NCBI GenBank assembly: GCA_945916045.1
Contig: CAMEGH010000009.1
Coordinates: 1 to 12,940 of the forward strand
Length of the DNA: 12,940 bases
Source: an uncultured Candidatus Saccharibacteria bacterium
GTDB taxonomy: Bacteria > Patescibacteriota > Saccharimonadia > Saccharimonadales > Saccharimonadaceae
Direction: 5' to 3'
Below the pieces are notes generated by a model. It was not told the DNA's origin and ran no database searches. It saw only the letters and a program-made list of their open reading frames with translations. The translations under genes and the position numbers were made by a program. Every line of letters begins with the position of its first letter. Position 1 is the stretch's first letter. Shown here piece by piece: positions 6,986-12,940 of the stretch.

Positions 6986-7014
6986 AGTATACACCAGAGG
7001 TGAGGGGATGTGAA
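6986..7014 (-). promoter_or_regulatory. Leaderless promoter of the 162-residue hypothetical
   Basis: On the minus strand TTCACA (7014-7009), a 17-base spacer, TATACT (6991-6986), then 6 bases and the ATG at 6979. Both boxes are one mismatch from consensus, making this the clearest leaderless promoter here. No Shine-Dalgarno is possible inside the transcript. Confidence 0.7.
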
Positions 7015-7023
7015 TATCGATAT

Positions 7024-7072
7024 TTGACTATTGCGCTTAACTGTTTTATGTATTTAACTTAAACAAGGAGGA
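7024..7072 (+). promoter_or_regulatory. Promoter and strong Shine-Dalgarno of the ACG-start hydrolase
   Basis: TTGACT (7024-7029), a 17-base spacer, TATGTA (7047-7052); predicted start near 7059. AAGGAGGA (7065-7072) is the strongest Shine-Dalgarno in the window. The SD core GGAGG (7067-7071) is 5 bases from ACG at 7077. No ATG, GTG or TTG lies in frame between the stop at 7038 and the TTG at 7170, so this site decides the start. Confidence 0.65.
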
Positions 7073-7076
7073 GCGC

Positions 7077-7790
7077 ACGGCAAAAGACATACTCATCATC
7101 GGATCGCAACACGGCAACGAAACACTCGGCATTCGTTTATTTGAATATATAAAAAATTTTCGACCGGAATTGCTAAAATCTGTCGATCACTACTGTGCAA
7201 ACCCGCTTGCGTTTGCGCAAAATATTAGGTTTATTGATACCGACATGAATAGGAGTTATCACCAAAATCTTGACGGATATGAAGCTACGCGCGCCAACCA
7301 ACTTCTTAGCCACATACGGCAGCAAAATTACAAATATATTCTCGATATCCACACAACGACAACAGAAATTGGCGGATGCTTGATTATTGGCGAACGAAGC
7401 GAAGCAACTGACACGATTATTAACGCTGCTCCAAATCTTAAAAATATCATTATCATAAAGAAGGATATTGCCAAAACATCGCTATTGTCAGCCTCTAGTA
7501 GCATAGTGGCGGTTGAATTTAACCACGCACTATCTGAAAAAATCGAGACGCTTGACACACTAACAGATATGCTAGAAAATCTTGCCTCAACCAAAAAGCA
7601 ACAGCCAGTGGCGAGAGATTTCTACAAAGTGGTGGATTATATAACAGCTAACGAAATAGCCAAAGATGAGCCGCCTGCAAATTTCATACAGCACGCAGAC
7701 GGAAAATACCCAGTACTAAGCGGCGGCGACCTGCAAAACCGAACGTATAGCGGCTTTTGGACAGAGAAGCTTCCTGCGGAATATATCTAG
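7077..7790 (+). CDS. Succinylglutamate desuccinylase/aspartoacylase-family zinc hydrolase, ACG start
   Basis: AstE/AspA (M14-like) amidohydrolase fold, expected to remove an acyl group from an amino acid or cut a small amide. 237 residues if translation begins at ACG. Seen: QHGNE (11-15) with zinc ligands His12 and Glu15; DTDMNRSY (54-61), matching the family's substrate-binding DLNR segment; LDIHTTT (89-95) with the third zinc ligand His92; and VEFN (146-149) with Glu147 as the likely catalytic residue. Starting at the first conventional codon, TTG 7170, would delete the strand and the HGNE zinc motif, so the true start must be upstream. Codons are more AT-rich and mixed than in neighbouring genes. 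Substrate unknown. It has its own promoter and no operon partner. Confidence 0.82.
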   Translation, partial: TAKDILIIGSQHGNETLGIRLFEYIKNFRPELLKSVDHYCANPLAFAQNIRFIDTDMNRSYHQNLDGYEATRANQLLSHIRQQNYKYILDIHTTTTEIGGCLIIGERSEATDTIINAAPNLKNIIIIKKDIAKTSLLSASSSIVAVEFNHALSEKIETLDTLTDMLENLASTKKQQPVARDFYKVVDYITANEIAKDEPPANFIQHADGKYPVLSGGDLQNRTYSGFWTEKLPAEYI

Positions 7791-7831
7791 AACCTGCTAG
7801 TAGATCCTTGCCCGCACAAACTCCGCAAAAA

Positions 7832-7840
7832 TGGTAAACT
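7832..7840 (+). promoter_or_regulatory. Leaderless promoter of the helicase-nuclease
   Basis: Extended -10 TGG-TAAACT (7832-7840) ends 6 bases before the ATG at 7847. It is nearly identical to the rumA-like promoter box (TGG-TAAAAT). TTGCCC (7808-7813) is too far away (21 bases) to be a normal -35. No Shine-Dalgarno precedes the ATG. Confidence 0.55.
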
Positions 7841-7846
7841 GGGTAT

Positions 7847-10800
7847 ATGGACTTTACAGCGCGCTACCAAAACCTTAATCAACACCAAAAAACGGCGGTC
7901 GATACGATCGATGGGCCGGTGATGGTGGTGGCCGGGCCGGGCACGGGCAAGACTGAATTGCTTAGTATGCGCGCAGCAAATATCTTGCAAAAAACCGACG
8001 TTTTGCCAGAAAATATCTTGTGCTTAACCTTTACCGACAGCGGCTCGATTGCCATGCAAAAACGCCTTTCGAGCATTATTGGGCGCGAGGCGTACAACGT
8101 CAGCATTTATACATTCCACGCGTTTGGCAGCGATATTATGAGCCGCCACCGCGAGCATTTTTACAGTGGCGCGCAGTTTCAGCCAGCCGATGAACTCAAC
8201 CAGCACCGCATTTTAACCGATATTTTAACCGCGCTTCCGTACGATAATCCACTCAAAACTACTATGAACGGCGAATTTACCGCGATTAACGCCATTAAAA
8301 GTTCAATTTCCGACATTAAACGTTCTGGTTTAAGCGCCGACGAGCTCACCGCTGTGCTTGACGCTAACGACGAAGTGATCGCCATTGCCGAACCGATTTT
8401 GCGCGAAGTATTTGCCGGGCGTATTAGTAAAGCCACGTTCGAAAAACTCGGCCAAGCCGCCGCCGAACTTGCCGACATTAACGAACCGCAACCAATCACC
8501 GCCTTGCCGCGCTTAAGCGACACGCTTCGTGCCAGCTTGCAACGCGCGCTTGCCGCTGCTGCCGAGCACCCAAAAATCACGCCACCGTTGACCGAATGGA
8601 AAAAGCAATGGCTCACCGTCGATGCCGCCAAAACTATCATTCTAAAAGCCAGCAAGCAACAAACCAAACTGCGCGCGCTCGTAGAAGTCTACCGCCTGTA
8701 CGTCGAAATTATGAAGGAAGCCGCGCTGTTTGATTACGACGATATGATCGTGCAAGTGGTGCACGCGATCGAGACAATCCCTGAGCTGCGCTACGAATTG
8801 CAGGAAAAATATCAGTACATTATGGTCGACGAATTCCAGGATACCAACCTGGCGCAAATGCGTATTTTGCAAAGTTTAACCGATAACGACGCTAACGAAG
8901 GCGCGCCAAATATTATGGTGGTGGGCGATGACGACCAAGCGATTTATGGCTTTCAGGGTGCGGATGTTGGTAATATTTTACAGTTCCGTGCGCAGTACAA
9001 AGGCGCCAAATTAGTCACACTGACCGACAATTATCGCAGCGCGCCAATTATTCTTTCAACCGCGCGCAACGTAATCACCCAAGGCACCGAGCGACTGGAG
9101 CGCCACATTGCCGAGCTTGATAAAACGCTGGCGCCGCACAAATCTGCCGAACGGAGCCGCACAACGCTCGCTACACTATCGAATCAAGCAGGGGAGCGCT
9201 CGTGGATTGTTGCGTCGATTGCCGAACAAATTGCCCAAGGTGTTGAGCCGCAAGAAATTGCCGTGCTGGCGCGCCGCCACGCTGATCTTGAAGCATTGCT
9301 GCCGTATTTTGCCGACAAAAATATCCCTATTAGCTACGACAAACGCGATAACGTATTGCAAGATGAAGTGGTTGTGCAACTGGCGGCCATCGCACGGATT
9401 GTGCAAGCCATCGCCGAAAATAAGCTCGACGAAACCAGCGAGTTTATTTCCCAAACGCTCAGCCACCCCGCCTGGAATATTGCGCCAGAAGCACTGTGGG
9501 AAGTCAGCCTAAAAGCGTATCGAGACCGCTCATTGTGGCTTGAAGCTATGCAAGTGAACGAGCAAACCGCCAGCCTCGCCAAATGGCTGATTGCCTGCGC
9601 CGGCGCCAGCACGTACACGCCGCTTGAGCGCATGCTTGATATTTTAATTGGCGAGGATACGCTTTCGTCCGCAGATAGCGAAGCGGATAGCTTTACGTCG
9701 CCACTGAAAGCACACTTTTTTGCTGGCCAGCCAGAAAAGTATTTGTCGCACTTGGCCAATCTCACCGCCATTCGTACCAAACTCCGCGACCACGACACCG
9801 AAGATGAACAGCCACGTTTGGCGCACTTTTTGCAATTCTTGCAGCAATGCAGCGACGCCAACACCAGCATCACCAGCCTGCGCCACATTGGCGATGACGC
9901 CGCCAGCGTTCGCTTGATGAGCGCCCATTCATCAAAAGGGCTCGAATTCGACACGGTATATTTAGCAAACGCCGTCGATACGAACTGGGGCAACAAAGCC
10001 CGCAGCGGCGGCAATGCCATCGCGTACCCAGAAAACTTACGCCTACGCAAAAACAACGATTCTATGGAAGAGCGCCTACGACTTTTCTTCGTCGGCATGA
10101 CGCGCGCCAAACGCCAGCTGTTTATTTCCCACAGCGAACAAGCCGGCAACGGCAAAGAATTGATGCTCGCAAACTTTTTGGTCGAAGATGCCGAAATGGA
10201 GCGCATCACGCCAAATATCGAGGCAAAAGATCTTGCTAGCGAAATGATTCAGGCCGAATGGTACGCGCCAATCGTCACATTACCGGTGGATTCGATGCGC
10301 CAGCAACTTGCTAGCACACTCGAACATTACAAACTCAGCGCCACGCATATTAATAATTTTATCGATGTGAGTCGTGGCGGTCCGCAGCACTTTTTGCTGA
10401 ATAATTTGCTACATTTCCCGTCGGCACGCAGCCCGCATGCAGGGTACGGATCGGCGATTCACCTGGCGCTGCAGCAGGCGCACGAACATTTGCGCGCCTA
10501 CGACAAACCCATGGCCGAGGAAGATATTTTGCGCGCATTTGAGCAAGCGTTGCGCCATGAATCGCTCACGGCGGATGAATTTGAAGATTTCAGCCAAAAG
10601 GGAATTGCCGCGTTGCAACTATTTTTGCAGGAAAAATACCACAGTTTCCACGCCAATCAGCACCCAGAATTAAGCTTTTCGCACCAGCAAGCACGCTTGG
10701 GTGACGCGCATTTAACCGGCAAGCTCGACCTCGCCGATATCGACCCAGAAGCCAAAACCATCACCGTCACCGACTACAAAACCGGCGCGCCCGTGGCAGA

Positions 10801-11134
10801 TTGGAACAAGGGCGCGGATTACCAAAAAATCAAGGCGCACAAATATCGCCAGCAGTTGCTGTTTTATAAATTACTAGTGGAAGAATCGCGCGATTTCCGC
10901 AACTACACTTTTACGGACGGCGTTTTGCAGTTCGTTGAACCCGACAAAGCCGGGCAGATTATTGCGCTGCATTTGGGCGACGTTTCGGGCGAGGAAATGG
11001 AGCGATTCAAACAATTAGTTGCCGCCGTATGGCAACACGTTACGGAACTTAACTTCCCAGACACCAGCGAATACGGCGAAAAATATCAAGATTTGCTAGC
11101 ATTTGAAGACGATTTGATCGCTGGCAAATTGTAG
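7847..11134 (+). CDS. UvrD/PcrA-type superfamily 1 helicase fused to a RecB-family nuclease
   Basis: ATP-driven DNA unwinding joined to a PD-(D/E)XK nuclease, probably for double-strand break processing or repair. 1095 residues. Helicase motifs in order: Walker A AGPGTGKT (29-36); LTFTDSGS (60-67, motif Ia); YTFHAFG (88-94); VDEFQDTN (327-334, motif II); VGDDDQAIYGFQG (359-371, motif III); TDNYRSAP (393-400, motif IV); MSAHSSKGLEFD (691-702, motif V); VGMTRAKRQLF (749-759, motif VI). The C-terminal nuclease shows His872 (GSAIH), Asp961 (GKLDLADI), Asp976-Tyr-Lys978 (VTDYKTG) and RQQLLFYK (1001-1008), the standard RecB-nuclease set, so it looks active. No cysteine cluster for an Fe-S clamp. 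The plan resembles AdnA/AdnB or AddA, but no partner subunit is adjacent, so it may act alone. Dus follows after 50 bases with its own promoter. Confidence 0.93.
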   Translation: MDFTARYQNLNQHQKTAVDTIDGPVMVVAGPGTGKTELLSMRAANILQKTDVLPENILCLTFTDSGSIAMQKRLSSIIGREAYNVSIYTFHAFGSDIMSRHREHFYSGAQFQPADELNQHRILTDILTALPYDNPLKTTMNGEFTAINAIKSSISDIKRSGLSADELTAVLDANDEVIAIAEPILREVFAGRISKATFEKLGQAAAELADINEPQPITALPRLSDTLRASLQRALAAAAEHPKITPPLTEWKKQWLTVDAAKTIILKASKQQTKLRALVEVYRLYVEIMKEAALFDYDDMIVQVVHAIETIPELRYELQEKYQYIMVDEFQDTNLAQMRILQSLTDNDANEGAPNIMVVGDDDQAIYGFQGADVGNILQFRAQYKGAKLVTLTDNYRSAPIILSTARNVITQGTERLERHIAELDKTLAPHKSAERSRTTLATLSNQAGERSWIVASIAEQIAQGVEPQEIAVLARRHADLEALLPYFADKNIPISYDKRDNVLQDEVVVQLAAIARIVQAIAENKLDETSEFISQTLSHPAWNIAPEALWEVSLKAYRDRSLWLEAMQVNEQTASLAKWLIACAGASTYTPLERMLDILIGEDTLSSADSEADSFTSPLKAHFFAGQPEKYLSHLANLTAIRTKLRDHDTEDEQPRLAHFLQFLQQCSDANTSITSLRHIGDDAASVRLMSAHSSKGLEFDTVYLANAVDTNWGNKARSGGNAIAYPENLRLRKNNDSMEERLRLFFVGMTRAKRQLFISHSEQAGNGKELMLANFLVEDAEMERITPNIEAKDLASEMIQAEWYAPIVTLPVDSMRQQLASTLEHYKLSATHINNFIDVSRGGPQHFLLNNLLHFPSARSPHAGYGSAIHLALQQAHEHLRAYDKPMAEEDILRAFEQALRHESLTADEFEDFSQKGIAALQLFLQEKYHSFHANQHPELSFSHQQARLGDAHLTGKLDLADIDPEAKTITVTDYKTGAPVADWNKGADYQKIKAHKYRQQLLFYKLLVEESRDFRNYTFTDGVLQFVEPDKAGQIIALHLGDVSGEEMERFKQLVAAVWQHVTELNFPDTSEYGEKYQDLLAFEDDLIAGKL

Positions 11135-11167
11135 CCGAGCACACTGGCACAAATCCGCAAAAAATAG

Positions 11168-11178
11168 TATACTATAAC
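11168..11178 (+). promoter_or_regulatory. Leaderless or near-leaderless promoter of dus
   Basis: Overlapping -10 boxes TATACT (11168-11173) and TATAAC (11173-11178). With the second, the start falls on the ATG at 11185; with the first, which has CTGGCA (11144-11149) 18 bases upstream, the leader would be about 4-5 nt. There is no Shine-Dalgarno either way. Confidence 0.5.
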
Positions 11179-11184
11179 GTTAGT

Positions 11185-12129
11185 ATGGCCAATTTTTGGA
11201 ACAATTTACCCCAGCCTTTTTACATTTTGGCGCCGATGGAAGCGGTGACGGATGTGATTTTTCGGCACGTGGTGGCAAAAGCTGGCGCGCCCGATATTTG
11301 GTACAGTGAATTTACCAACGCCACCGGCTGGGTGCACGCTGGCGAAAAAGCCATTGGCGGGCGACTAATTCGCACCGAAGATGAAAACCCGATCGTAGCA
11401 CAAATTTGGGGTGGCGAACCGGGCGACATGGAGCAACTAGCTGCGCATTGTAAAGAACTTGGCTTTCATGGCATCGACATCAATATGGGCTGCCCAGCAA
11501 AAAGCGCAATTAAATCAGGTGGATCAGCGCTGATTCGCAAACCCGAAGTAGCCGTTGCGGCAATTGCAGCCGCCAAAACTGCTGGCTTGCCCGTTAGCGT
11601 AAAAACACGCCTTGGCTACACGCACGTCGACGAATGGCACGACTGGCTGACGACACTTTTGCAGCAAGATATCGTCAATTTAACGATTCATTTGCGCACC
11701 AAAAAAGAAATGAGCAAGGTACCAGCGCATTTTGAACTGATTGATGATATTGTGGCGCTACGTGATAAAATTGCGCCGGATACACTTCTGACCATTAATG
11801 GCGATATTGAAAGCCGCGCCCATGGCGAAGAACTTGTGCGCAAACACCCGGGTGTGAACGGCGTGATGATAGGGCGGGGGATTTTTCATGATCCGTTTTG
11901 TTTTGTGGCAAAAGAAGACAACGAAAAAGCTGAACTCCTCAACCTCCTTCTCCTTCACCTCGACCTCTTCGACCAATGGCAACCGCACACCAACCGCCCG
12001 TTCGAAACGCTCAAACGCTTTTTCAAAATTTATGTACGTGATTTTGATGGAGCAAAAGAGCTTCGTGATATTTTAATGCACTGCAAAAATACCAACGAAG
12101 TGCGCGAAGCCCTAAGGCCACATCTATAA
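11185..12129 (+). CDS. dus: tRNA-dihydrouridine synthase
   Basis: FMN- and NADPH-dependent reduction of uridine to dihydrouridine in tRNA D loops. 314 residues, normal for bacterial Dus. TIM-barrel motifs: LAPMEAVTD (15-23) binds FMN; NMGCPAKSA (100-108) has catalytic Cys103; SGGSALIRKP (111-120); SVKTRLGY (138-145) with Lys140; IHLRTKKE (168-175) with His169; NGDI (205-208) and IGRG (229-232) hold the FMN phosphate. The helical tRNA-binding tail covers about 245-314. It begins with a Leu-rich stretch encoded by a pyrimidine-rich tract (about 11934-11978), which I read as coding only. Sub-type (A, B, C) cannot be set from sequence alone. The promoter of the next gene lies immediately after its stop. 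Confidence 0.93.
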   Translation: MANFWNNLPQPFYILAPMEAVTDVIFRHVVAKAGAPDIWYSEFTNATGWVHAGEKAIGGRLIRTEDENPIVAQIWGGEPGDMEQLAAHCKELGFHGIDINMGCPAKSAIKSGGSALIRKPEVAVAAIAAAKTAGLPVSVKTRLGYTHVDEWHDWLTTLLQQDIVNLTIHLRTKKEMSKVPAHFELIDDIVALRDKIAPDTLLTINGDIESRAHGEELVRKHPGVNGVMIGRGIFHDPFCFVAKEDNEKAELLNLLLLHLDLFDQWQPHTNRPFETLKRFFKIYVRDFDGAKELRDILMHCKNTNEVREALRPHL

Positions 12130-12134
12130 AACCC

Positions 12135-12163
12135 TTGCTTTAAATACAAAATTATGCTATTAT
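12135..12163 (+). promoter_or_regulatory. Promoter of the GC-rich secreted-protein gene
   Basis: TTGCTT (12135-12140), a 17-base spacer, TATTAT (12158-12163), 5 bases after the dus stop. The spacer ends in TATGC, as in the promoter at 167-195. The predicted start is near 12170. It stands in an AT-rich island against a GC-rich coding region. Confidence 0.7.
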
Positions 12164-12170
12164 AGTTCGA

Positions 12171-12219
12171 GTGTTCACGCAATTCCGCGGAACATGTTCA
12201 TTTCTATTGAGAGGATTGC
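12171..12219 (+). promoter_or_regulatory. 5' leader hairpin and RBS box shared with the gene at 284
   Basis: Right at the predicted 5' end, GTGTTC (12171-12176) pairs with GAACAT (12190-12195, one G-U), A12177 bulges, and CGC (12178-12180) pairs with GCG (12187-12189) around loop AATTCC. The same bases can also be read as two overlapping DNA palindromes, TTCCGCGGAA (12183-12192) and GAACATGTTC (12190-12199), a possible protein-binding site. Directly after comes GTTCATT-T-CTA-TTGA-G-AGGATT (12196-12217), matching the box at 255-276 at 20 of 22 aligned bases plus a 2-base gap. The GAGAGGA in it is the Shine-Dalgarno, 8-9 bases before the ATG. Confidence 0.45.
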
Positions 12220-12224
12220 TCCCA

Positions 12225-12896
12225 ATGAGCATTCGCACCCGCTCTATCGCAACCGTCACCGCCATCACGGTGATGGCAAGTGTCGCTACTGCACCCGCAG
12301 CCGGCGCAGCGTCGCTGGCAACGCTGGAGGAATACTTCCGGCCGCAGTTCGACCTGTCCCGGGAGGCAGTGCCGCTGACGCTCGACGAGCTGCTCGCAGG
12401 TGTCGATCCGGCCCAGGCGGCTGAGATCGCCCACAAGTCCGACGTGACGGAAGGCGACCTGAAGAACCTCTTCGGCGTCACCGACTTCGGAAGCCTGCTT
12501 CGGCAGATCCAGGTGACGTTCGAGCAGGTCATCGAACGCATCCGCGCACTGTTCGGTGGTGGCAGCATCGGCACGCCCACGCCGGAAGTTCCGGCCACGC
12601 TGCCCGCACCGGGTGACCCGGCTGCAGCGACCATCGTCTGCGAAGGCCACCTGCGCTTCGTCGACTACAAGGCTCAGGTTCGCGAAACCGCGACCTACGC
12701 CGTGCGGCTCGAATCGAGTGGCCCGGACGTGACGTTCTTCGGCGAGAGGATCGTCCGCGCCGGCGAGGTCATTTCGTTCACGGAGCCGATTCCCAACAGG
12801 GAATCGTCGACCCTGTGGATCGACAGCGAAACCCTGACCAGCATCGACGCCGATGCGATCGTCCTCAACCCGAACGTGGCCTGCCCGGCAGCGTAG
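12225..12896 (+). CDS. GC-rich secreted protein of unknown function
   Basis: I do not recognise a family. 223 residues. Signal peptide: basic N-region MSIRTR, hydrophobic core to about 20, and small residues APAAGA before predicted cleavage near 28. The mature protein has an amphipathic helical part (about 30-112, including LRQIQVTFEQVIERIRALF), a Pro/Ala/Gly linker (about 113-136, TPTPEVPATLPAPGDP), and a beta-rich domain (about 137-223) bounded by Cys139 and Cys220, the only cysteines, likely a disulfide. Codon use differs sharply from neighbours: Phe is always TTC, Lys always AAG, Leu almost always CTG/CTC. Three sampled 60-base blocks are 73, 60 and 62% GC against 45% in a dus block. An in-frame GTG at 12171 would add 18 residues; I prefer the ATG for its Shine-Dalgarno and good signal peptide. 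Surface attachment or interaction with a host cell is speculation. Confidence 0.8.
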   Translation: MSIRTRSIATVTAITVMASVATAPAAGAASLATLEEYFRPQFDLSREAVPLTLDELLAGVDPAQAAEIAHKSDVTEGDLKNLFGVTDFGSLLRQIQVTFEQVIERIRALFGGGSIGTPTPEVPATLPAPGDPAAATIVCEGHLRFVDYKAQVRETATYAVRLESSGPDVTFFGERIVRAGEVISFTEPIPNRESSTLWIDSETLTSIDADAIVLNPNVACPAA

Positions 12897-12917
12897 AAAG
12901 GATCTAACGCTCGATAG

Positions 12918-12940
12918 AACCCCTAGGAATCATTTCTCCT
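12918..12940 (+). terminator. Probable terminator cut by the window edge
   Basis: AACCCCTAGGA (12918-12928), an 8-base loop, then TCCT (12937-12940), which pairs with AGGA. The rest of the right arm (AGGGG and a T-run) would lie beyond the end. If so it parallels the CCCC-starting terminator after the gene at 284. Inference from half a hairpin. Confidence 0.4.

Noticed and set aside
7800..7846. Terminator after the hydrolase gene
   Set aside because: No stable hairpin with a T-run is seen between the TAG at 7788-7790 and the helicase promoter; read-through into the helicase gene is possible.
9334..10209. Minus-strand 291-codon frame inside the helicase-nuclease
   Set aside because: Low-complexity Ser/Ala/Arg-rich translation typical of a shadow frame; it covers helicase motifs V and VI on the other strand.
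11934..11978. Pyrimidine-rich tract in the dus gene, considered as a triplex-forming or regulatory element
   Set aside because: It encodes an in-frame Leu-rich helix at the expected start of the Dus C-terminal domain; coding explains it.
12190..12199. GAACATGTTC as a LexA (SOS) box
   Set aside because: Known Gram-positive-type boxes have a 4-base spacer between GAAC and GTTC; here it is 2 bases, and the site lies downstream of the predicted transcription start. Kept only as an unexplained palindrome.
1..12940. CRISPR array, insertion sequence, integrase, att site or toxin-antitoxin pair
   Set aside because: No regularly spaced repeats, transposase/integrase motifs, duplicated tRNA end, or adjacent small-gene pair were seen. 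The two orphan genes have no recombinase or attC-like sites that I can identify.

Overview
The window looks like a chromosomal piece of a small-genome Patescibacteria/CPR bacterium, most likely Saccharibacteria (TM7). This rests on the general character of the proteins, moderate GC in most genes, compact spacing and many promoters that sit directly on start codons. It is inference, because no ribosomal or other taxonomic marker is present. Every ORF is intact under the standard genetic code. All ten stop codons are TAA or TAG.

Layout. Bases 1-90 hold a tRNA-Gln(UUG) on the minus strand with an encoded CCA. Diverging from it is an orphan 90-residue two-helix membrane protein (284-556) with its own promoter, structured leader and terminator. 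Next comes a convergent glycogen pair: a short-type alpha-glucan phosphorylase (699-2429, +) and a eukaryotic-type branching enzyme (2548-4518, -), separated by a perfect bidirectional terminator. Diverging from the branching enzyme is a two-gene RNA/DNA-modification operon: a TrmA/RlmCD-family uracil-5-methyltransferase without the usual Fe-S cysteines, and 3-methyladenine DNA glycosylase I (tag). A 162-residue protein of unknown function converges on tag (6491-6979, -). Divergent from it is an AstE/AspA-type zinc carboxypeptidase-like hydrolase, whose only well-placed start is an ACG codon behind a near-perfect Shine-Dalgarno. The right half has a 1095-residue UvrD-type helicase fused to a RecB-like nuclease, a tRNA-dihydrouridine synthase, and a GC-rich secreted protein (12225-12896) with strikingly different codon use.

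Themes. (1) Five genes have a -10 box ending only 6-7 bases before the ATG, which predicts leaderless mRNAs. The phosphorylase, the hydrolase and the two orphan envelope genes instead have leaders with Shine-Dalgarno sites. (2) The two orphan envelope genes lie about 12 kb apart and are unrelated in protein sequence. They share the same kind of unit: consensus promoter with 17-base spacer, bulged 5'-UTR hairpin, a nearly identical box around the ribosome-binding site, one gene, and a terminator. This is the best candidate for something undescribed here: autonomous single-gene cassettes for cell-surface or secreted proteins, possibly host-facing in an epibiont. (3) The other genes serve carbon storage, RNA modification and DNA repair.
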